NCBI RefSeq assembly: GCF_018139145.2
Contig: NC_059478.1
Location: forward strand, 17,963,001 to 18,027,000
From: Gymnogyps californianus
Lineage: Eukaryota; Chordata; Aves; Accipitriformes; Cathartidae
DNA: 64,000 nucleotides
Reading direction: 5' to 3'
Of this stretch, positions 56,701 through 64,000 are shown one piece after another (the stretch's first letter is position 1; every line of letters begins with the position of its first letter). A model generated the notes under the pieces. That model saw only the letters and a list, made by a program, of their open reading frames with translations. It was not told the DNA's origin and made no database searches. Position numbers and translations under genes: made by a program.

Positions 56701-57128
56701 AGATGTTTTGAACAGATCCTGAAATCAGTGAAGAGCTGCTGGGATAGCTGAAGATGAGAATGGTCATATTTTTACATTAAAATTTTCCTTAAGTGGGTTA
56801 ATTTTGATGTTTCTGCTGGGTGCTAATATTGAGAACCATTAAGGTCAAAATACAAGCATTTCAAATTAGGAAAGCAAATAGCTTCAACAATAGCTTTAAA
56901 TAATCAGATTTCTTAATGGGAGATTTCAGTGAGGATGAAATTATGGTAGAAAAATAGATGGCTAAAGCAATGAGAGCAGTAATATGCAGCCACAGGAGAT
57001 ACAGGGAGAGGAAGAAAGCCAGGGTCAAGGATGAAGTCACCATCACAGACAACAGAGACAACCATTAGGTCAGAACGGAGCAAAACAAAAGAGAATGAGC
57101 AGCGCATGTATAATATATGTGATAGGCA
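53781..57128. other. Intergenic DNA, no gene recognised
   Basis: Short unrelated frames only, the longest 103 codons at 55076-55387 minus, with no recognised domain. No repeat named. Confidence 0.55.
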
Positions 57129-57178
57129 GGGCCAAATTCTGCCTGAGCTTACATCAGTACAACTTCATTGGCTGAATC
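57129..57178 (+). repeat. MITE-like fragment (Chompy-type end)
   Basis: GGGCCAAATTCTGCCTGAG followed by TTACATCAGTACAAC and TTCATTGG resembles one terminal part of the Chompy-type MITE of archosaurs and turtles, from memory of its pattern. Only one end is present here. Confidence 0.4.
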
Positions 57179-58190
57179 CTCTTAACACAATGTGACTTTC
57201 AATATGATCTAACAACATACATGCAGGCTTTTATTTAAATCTATGCACAAGGCTAAATTTTCCACTCTCTTACGCTGTTTCTAGGCAATTGTAACTTCAC
57301 TGTTCTACTGTTGTTACTATTATGGTCCTTTAGATACTGCTGTATTTCTTCTCCTCTGCATCTTCTATGAGTAAACATTTACCTGTTTCACATCTGCGTT
57401 CTGCTTTAGCAAGATTAAATTCTTCAAATTAAAAGATCATTTTAGGAAAGCATGATACGGTATGCTATTGCTTGAACAGTATACTATTTTATGCACATAT
57501 TAAAACTATGAATTCTGTGTACGTTCTACCCATCAATGCTCATTTTAAAATATTTAGGGGTTTTTTACAGTGTTAGTATTCACATTTTCCATATTTTGGC
57601 ATCAGTGGCATAAAAACAAGTGAAGAAGAGGAGAATCAGCTCCCAGAATCAATAAGCAGGAAAACTGACTTTGCCTGAAACATTTTTCTTATCACATCTT
57701 TTATACTTGTAGCATTATATTATTTTTGAAGTTCTCACTGATGTGAGAAGTTATTTTAATCTAACACCTGGTTTTGCATACAAGTAAAACTGTGCCCACT
57801 TATCTGCTATTATAGTTTATGCATGTGTGCGTGCATACAAGGCTTTACCACTCTAAAATCAGAAGAAACTACAGGTATTTATGTTTTTAAACTCTAGGTC
57901 TTTTGTTCTTGTTGTTTGGCAGAAAACCCCTACAGATGATTTTACAAACAGCCAAACAAAACCAGCAAGCCTTTCTAAGCCCACCCCTCCCATGATAAAG
58001 TAACTGGTGTGGTTTCAGTCTTTGTCCCTGCTCATGACCCACAGGAAACTTTAGCTCCTACAGTTTAAAATAAAAATTAAAAAATTGTAAATCCCTGAAA
58101 GTTGCCAACTCCCCACCCCAAAACTCCAGGCTTTAGCTACTCTTATGTATGTATATTTTATCTTAGTTTAGCATTACAGACAAGACTGTA
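57179..58190. other. Intergenic DNA, no gene recognised
   Basis: AT-rich sequence between two MITE-like fragments; nothing else recognised. Confidence 0.55.
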
Positions 58191-58234
58191 TTTACTCCTT
58201 GTTTACATCAGTGTAACAAAGGTAGAATTAACCC
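58191..58234 (-). repeat. MITE-like fragment (Chompy-type, opposite end)
   Basis: TTTACATCAGTGTAACAAAG then GTAGAATTAACCCC looks like the mirrored terminal part of the element type at 57129. The 1-kb gap between them is too long for one MITE, so I treat them as separate fragments. Confidence 0.3.
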
Positions 58235-61200
58235 CTCAGTTCACCGATTAATGAAGAGCAACAGTGGTACAGTCTGGTCTTTTCCATGTGCCTACCACAT
58301 GCAGTTCTGAAGAGCTACCAACACAAGAACAAAGAACCGCAGTTCATAAGAAAACTGTTCCATACCCCCATACAGAAGAAGAAAGCAGTACATACGAAGA
58401 AAACTGTGCTGTAGCCTGGCGGAGGTGTGCCGGGGTCCCGGCGGGCTGAGGGAAGCAGTTCGGAGCCCCCAGCAGACAGCAGTGCTGGGGCCCCCAGACC
58501 AAAGCAGTCTGTCAAAGAGAGAAATTTTATACTGAAAGGAAAGTAATACATATATCACTTAAGGCATCTAGCTTAAAATATTAAAAAGGGGGACAGAACT
58601 ATGGAAAGGGGGGTTCTTTTAGAAAATTGCCCGTGGACTGTATTTTAATGTTCTGAAGCTGTTCCCTCAAGCTATTTTACACAATACCCAGTTTTCTCGA
58701 GTTTCAGAGGTACTAATGATTCCGTGGATGTAGAATCAGAGAAAGCTCCTGAACTCAGCTTATGCTCCCCTCCACTGCCTTGAAGTCCCATTTCCAGCTA
58801 GTGTTTCAGAACTATAGAGCATTGCAAAGGGGCAAAAATCCCTCTGCAGTGTTAACTGCTACCTTCTTTGAAAGGAATTAATTTTAAACCAGAGAAATTG
58901 GATGTATATGATTGATTGAAATACTTTGTCTCTTTTTTTTTTTTCCTGAGAACTGGTAGATTATTAACCTAGAAGCTTGGTTTAATGCAACAATTACAGT
59001 AATGAAATGCAGCATCATCTTTTGTGTTTAGTATCAGTTTTTTCCCTCTCTTTTCCAATATTTCTGTAGATATTTCTTTGGGTTTTGATGTTTAAAATAG
59101 CAGTTACTTCAAATGTCATGGATATAGAATAGAAATTTGATAAATAGCAAGCCCCTCTCCCCAATTTAATATGAGGATAGTGCTTTTTTAATCCTTTCAA
59201 AACATATGGTCAACAATTCTTCGTATAATGTCGAAACATAACATAAAAATACCATTTCATGCAAATTTCAACTATATATGACTTCAGATACATGCTGCAT
59301 ACGGTCTAGCTATATAAATCATCATGGTAAAGATGGCTTGTTTTTATGACAGCAGCAAATAACATTGTCAAGATTTCCACTATTAAAATAAAACTAGGAA
59401 AAATGTAGATAATGTGAAAATATAACTGAAATTAAAAAAAAAAAGAAATTCTCCACCTGCAAAATCTCATTTTAATGCCTTTTTCTACAAGACTGTTCTG
59501 AATGAATTAGAAATTACTGAAACATTGTTGAAGCAAAGCCATGTTCTGCTGAAATTTCACCATAATGAAAATATTCCACTTGGAGATACCACCTTTGCCC
59601 AAGGTTTTGATCAAAAGTCTCAAAACAATTGGATATTTTAAAAGGGAAGCAGTCTGAGGTATTAGAATTTTACCAGGATGAAAACTCTATTTTTCAACCA
59701 GCTCTAGGTAGAAATGCACTTCTTATTCCTTCATTCCACTGTTTTAATTCCTGTGTCATGTTAATGGTGATCATGCTATTTCACTAGCTTTTACTTATCT
59801 GTCCTCTATCAGCAATGAAAGCTGTCCTCTTGGTCTGGAGAATAGATCTGATTCTGTCCTACTCCACCACGTCATCTGAAATGGTCTTCGACAGAAAGAT
59901 GGCAGTTTTAACAAATTAAAGCACAATGTTATTAAGGTAAATTTCTCAAGCATCACCTTGAATCTGTACCAAATTGTCCAAGTGTAAAGACAAAGGCAAC
60001 CAAACTGCCTAGCACTAGCATCATATATCTTAAAATCTTACACTTCTCCTACTGTGATGATAATGCCTGTGGGCTTCCCAGAAATCAACGAAGGAATGCT
60101 TTACTACCAGAGAATTGAGGCAGCAGTTACTGGGAAATTAGTCCGAGTCCTTGAATTTCCTTGTATTTCAGTGACACATTGTACAACTGTTTAATTGGCA
60201 GGAAAGAAATAATGGTTAAAACACTTATTTTGGGCTGGACATGCAGCAGTGGTGGTCTCAAAGGGGGAGTTTTGCTGCTCTCTTTCTCCCTAAGATAAGT
60301 GCTGTAGATTAGTTTTTGCTTAGAGCTATACGTACTAGCACATGTGTGTGCTTATATTTCTAGGTTTCCAATGTATGTTGGTCTGTATTTAGTGCTGAAG
60401 GCATGTTTCATGCTCTCAGTGTCAGATAGGAAGGACCAGGTGACACCCAAGCTGTATTTTCAACCCTTGAAATACACACAACGAACACCCCATGAGCTAA
60501 TGACAAAGCATGAAGTCTATGTGAAAGACCACTGCAAATTCCCTTTAGTCTCTGTGAAACAGATGACAAGAAGCAGTAGTAATGACCCTGTCTTTAAAGC
60601 TTGGAATGCATTTGGGGAAATAAGAATTTACTTTTGAAACACAAAATACCTGTGAGTAAATGAGACCAGATGTTTCTTTGGGAACTGACCAAGGCAGGTG
60701 CTATCAAAGTTGGGAAGTCAGGATCCAGGTGCCCCTTCCAGGAGTCTCAGCCACTCTCAGAGCCCTTCCCTATGCGTCTTCCTTTTTTTTTTTTCCTTTA
60801 TTTTGCTGAGTAAACCTCCTTCACTGAGCTGATGTCCACTGTTTTATTGCAGTTATTATTGTGGTGATAGATCTCAGCTCCATCACAATAACTGCCTTGT
60901 GTCTCTGCTCTCCTTTGGCATCTGGAAAGCAGTGGTTAGACCTGCGTAGCAGAGCTGCCAGCTGCAGTGTGCTGACTGGCAACATGATAAATAACGTGCT
61001 CTAAAATTGCATGAACACTGGGCTTATGTCTTAACACTGTGGCGCATTTCTCTTGCTCACACTCCATTTTTTTAAATTACTATTATTTCTAATGAATACT
61101 GTGAGTTTAAGTTAATTCTAAAGTTCTGTAGATCTATAATCTGTACCTCGTGCGCTGGTGATTAAGATTCTTCCCCATATATATGTAGTAGCTGGGAGGA

Positions 61201-64000
61201 ATAGCTTAGCACTGTGATCATTATTTTTTTTTTTTTAGAGGAGATTTATCCAAACACTTTGTTTTCCCTGGTACTCCTGCTGTTGCCACTTCTATTGCCC
61301 AAGGAAATGCTTCTGCCTCAAATCCCTCCGCTTCCAAAGTCTATGCACAGACTGTGAATGTAGGCCAAAGGTCACACTTTGGAGAAAACAAAAAAAGGAT
61401 GGAGAGAAAAGGAAAAGTTACAGGTCTCAAAAAGGGGGTGACTTGGTGAAATCTAATGGCTTTTTACATGCAGGAGCTCATGTTGGAGATTCTTCTGGAC
61501 TCCCTGGTCTTACAACTGTGGCTCTGTAGAGGCTAAAGCCAAGAGAAAAACCAGAGCTAAAACAAGGTGACAGGAGATAGATAACATTCTGCTGATATTC
61601 AGGTAGTATTTTAATTAACTAAAAATATATGCAAAAAGAAATGTATCAGTGACTTCTCAAGAAACAAAACAACACTTCCTTGTCACAAAGAAATGATTTT
61701 TTTTTTTTTTCATGCTGGGTATTTTGTAGTCAGCTTATGAAGACCAAATGTTAAAGTCATTTGCCTAGATGTTGCAATTCTAGCATGTTGTACAGGAAAA
61801 TAAAGTGCTTAAATGAGTATGAAGAAGTAATGAACGCTAATAAACACTTGAAACCCTCATTTTCTAACATTTAGCGATGCTGCAGCAACAGTTTAGGTTA
61901 AGCTGATCTTATTAATTTTTTGTAAGTTAGTATGATTTGCAAAAGCATTCTGTTAAGGTACAAGTTTTTAATTTTTATTTTCTTTCATACTAAATTAAAC
62001 AGTTTTAAAAGTTACATAAAATCCACTCCTGCAATTCAGTGTTATTAGAATGTGAACAAATTACATTTTTCACTTTTAAATATTGATTTGACCTTTTGGC
62101 TCTCCTTGCAAATGTGATCCAAACATCACTGATGTCACTAGAAATACTTTGCTTGCTTATAGTGGGTATTTGGTTGGGTTCCTTTGCATGAATTAAATAT
62201 TTGGACAAGAGTGCACATGACTGTACTCTCTTGTAGCCTAGGGGAATGCAGTGATTTTGTTGGGGGGGTGTCTCCCAACTCTCGGGTGATTTTCCTGAGC
62301 CATACAGTCGTGTTGGCACATATGCGCTCTTTCTACATAAGGTTTAATTATTCCATACCATTTCAAATGGTTTTACCATGAAAGAGCTCAGACAGGCCAG
62401 GCCCACAAAACCCAATAATTGAGTAACTGGAGTTTTCACTCAGAAGGTGGGAGATGTGGATGGAAATCACTTCATAAAAAGGGAAGGGATCTTGAGTGAG
62501 TGCTCTAACTGTAATGCTGTTCGGAAAAATGAGAAGGGAGAACCCTACCATACTTTGTAGTGACTTGCTAGATTCTATAAGTTCCCAAATCTTCCTTAGA
62601 ATTACATAGGAACCCACGACTTTCAATTTTCCACAGGATATTTCAGTAGAAAACACATACACCACATTCCAGCAGAAGACACACAAAACTGTCAGAGCGT
62701 TATGGCATCCTGAGTTCTTCTGCAAATACAGTCTCAGTCCACTGACCATTCCATCTTTTCTTTATGTATTTAAATATATATGTCCTTTTCTGAATATCTT
62801 AAAAAATTAACCAATAAGTCTATATGGTCTGAATTAATACGTAAAAGGGCTAATTAATGAATAACTGGACTAAATATGCAAATTACAAAGTTTTCTTCAT
62901 GGCTTTATATGAGAAGATGTTTTAAAAACTTTATCAATGTCAATGTGTCAGCCTGCATTTCTCTGTGAAATCTTGAGACTGCTCTTTCATCTATGTTGTA
63001 AACACATCAACAAGTATGTAGAATGTCTTGACTTTGAAACGCTGTCACCTACTTTCTGTACCGTTGTCAGTAGTCAGCTTGTTATAAAAGTGTTTCATAT
63101 CGAACTCTTTCTTTTGGTAGTGTGTCAACATACTGCATTTTCAACTGCGTTCCTTGCTGCCTCTTCCATTTTTATCAAAAATTCCGTGTGACAGAAGTTT
63201 TTCTCTTTCTTTGCAACATGTTGGTATCTCAGGTTCTCCACTGTCACCAAAGCAGTTGTGCTGCTTTGAGGTTAAGTTGAGTCTGTGTAAACCATCTTCA
63301 GCGTTTTGTGCAGTGGGATTTCGAACTCAAATGGGTTTGTGATGGTGAGAAGTCCCCAAGCTTCAGGCATTGCCTTTACTTCTTAGTTTGGAAGTTTCCC
63401 AGAACATGTTCAATCTAATTCAATGCCTATTCCTGACGTGCTCTGCAATGTGGAGTCCACAGTTTGCTTGGAACAAACCCATCTGGGGATGGACAATTTG
63501 TTAAATGTGAGTGTACTTAGCCTTTCTATTCTGCTGCTTCTCATGTAATTTTCTGTTTTGTTTTGGGTTTTGTGTTCAGAAGATAACATGTCAGGAATTG
63601 GTACAATTGCCTGAAGTGCTCCAACTGAAAGCTGAACATCTGTACAAGTTACTGCATTGCAAAATGTAAGACACTCGCTATGTTCAAGTTTTGAATTAAT
63701 AGTTGTTTCACAAGGATTTTCAGTCCAAAAATACAACACTGCTGAAGTTTACAGAGGTACAAATTTGGTTAAATTGGAAAAAATATTCTGTTCAAATGCT
63801 TTCAAGACTTGTGCAATAGAATTGCATAGATCTGTACATGGAGGTCAGTGAACCCAAGAATTACGATAAAGTACTCAAGATAACAGATACTTTTAATATT
63901 AGATATTTGTATCATTCTTGTGTGAACTATAATGTCAACATCTTGTTGCACCTACAACAGTACAGTTTCCTCACACCTTTCAAAGGCCCACATCACATTA
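58235..64000. other. Intergenic DNA to window end, no gene recognised
   Basis: AT-rich, with scattered T runs (for example near 60784 and 61225). The longest frames (97 codons at 60344-60637 plus, 128 codons at 62363-62749 minus) show no family resemblance. Confidence 0.55.

Noticed and set aside
45000..64000. 5' exons of HFM1, the neighbour on the promoter side in mammals
   Set aside because: No helicase motifs or N-terminal similarity were recognised in any frame.

Overview
The window is vertebrate nuclear DNA, almost certainly from a bird. The evidence is a 5'-truncated CR1 LINE of the typical avian kind (33728-34198), an older CR1 remnant (about 22770-22915), a probable solo LTR, and one multi-exon protein-coding gene with short to moderate introns. 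Operons and other prokaryotic features are absent. The species cannot be told from the sequence.

The only protein-coding gene I can support is CDC7, the catalytic kinase subunit of the DBF4-dependent kinase (DDK), on the minus strand. I assembled eleven coding exons by hand, from the start codon at 41652 to the stop at 25214. Every intron has GT-AG ends, every phase joins, and the product is 562 residues with all the core kinase motifs. A non-coding first exon probably lies in the CpG island at about 43860-44930. That island holds three CCAAT boxes spaced about 35 bp apart, a four-unit GGGTC repeat able to form a G-quadruplex, and a 19-base G run. The first canonical polyadenylation signal lies about 630 nt past the stop.

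Layout: 1-24400 is AT-rich intergenic DNA with two GC-rich patches, an ancient CR1 fragment and an ancient palindromic repeat fragment. 24420-44600 is the CDC7 locus, with a CR1 copy in intron 6 and a 23-bp-arm hairpin in intron 3. 44930-64000 is intergenic DNA on the promoter side, with a solo-LTR candidate (about 51943-52226), short ancient-repeat fragments, and a GC-rich block (53397-53780) preceded by a splice-acceptor-like tract. In mammals the neighbours of CDC7 are HFM1 and TGFBR3; I could not recognise an exon of either here.

The long open frames inside the CpG island and the GC-rich patches are composition artefacts in my judgement, not genes. I found no clearly new biological system. 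The points most worth checking are the unusual intron 7 donor, the ordered CCAAT array, the intron 3 hairpin, the LTR candidate, and the acceptor-like tract at 53371-53396.
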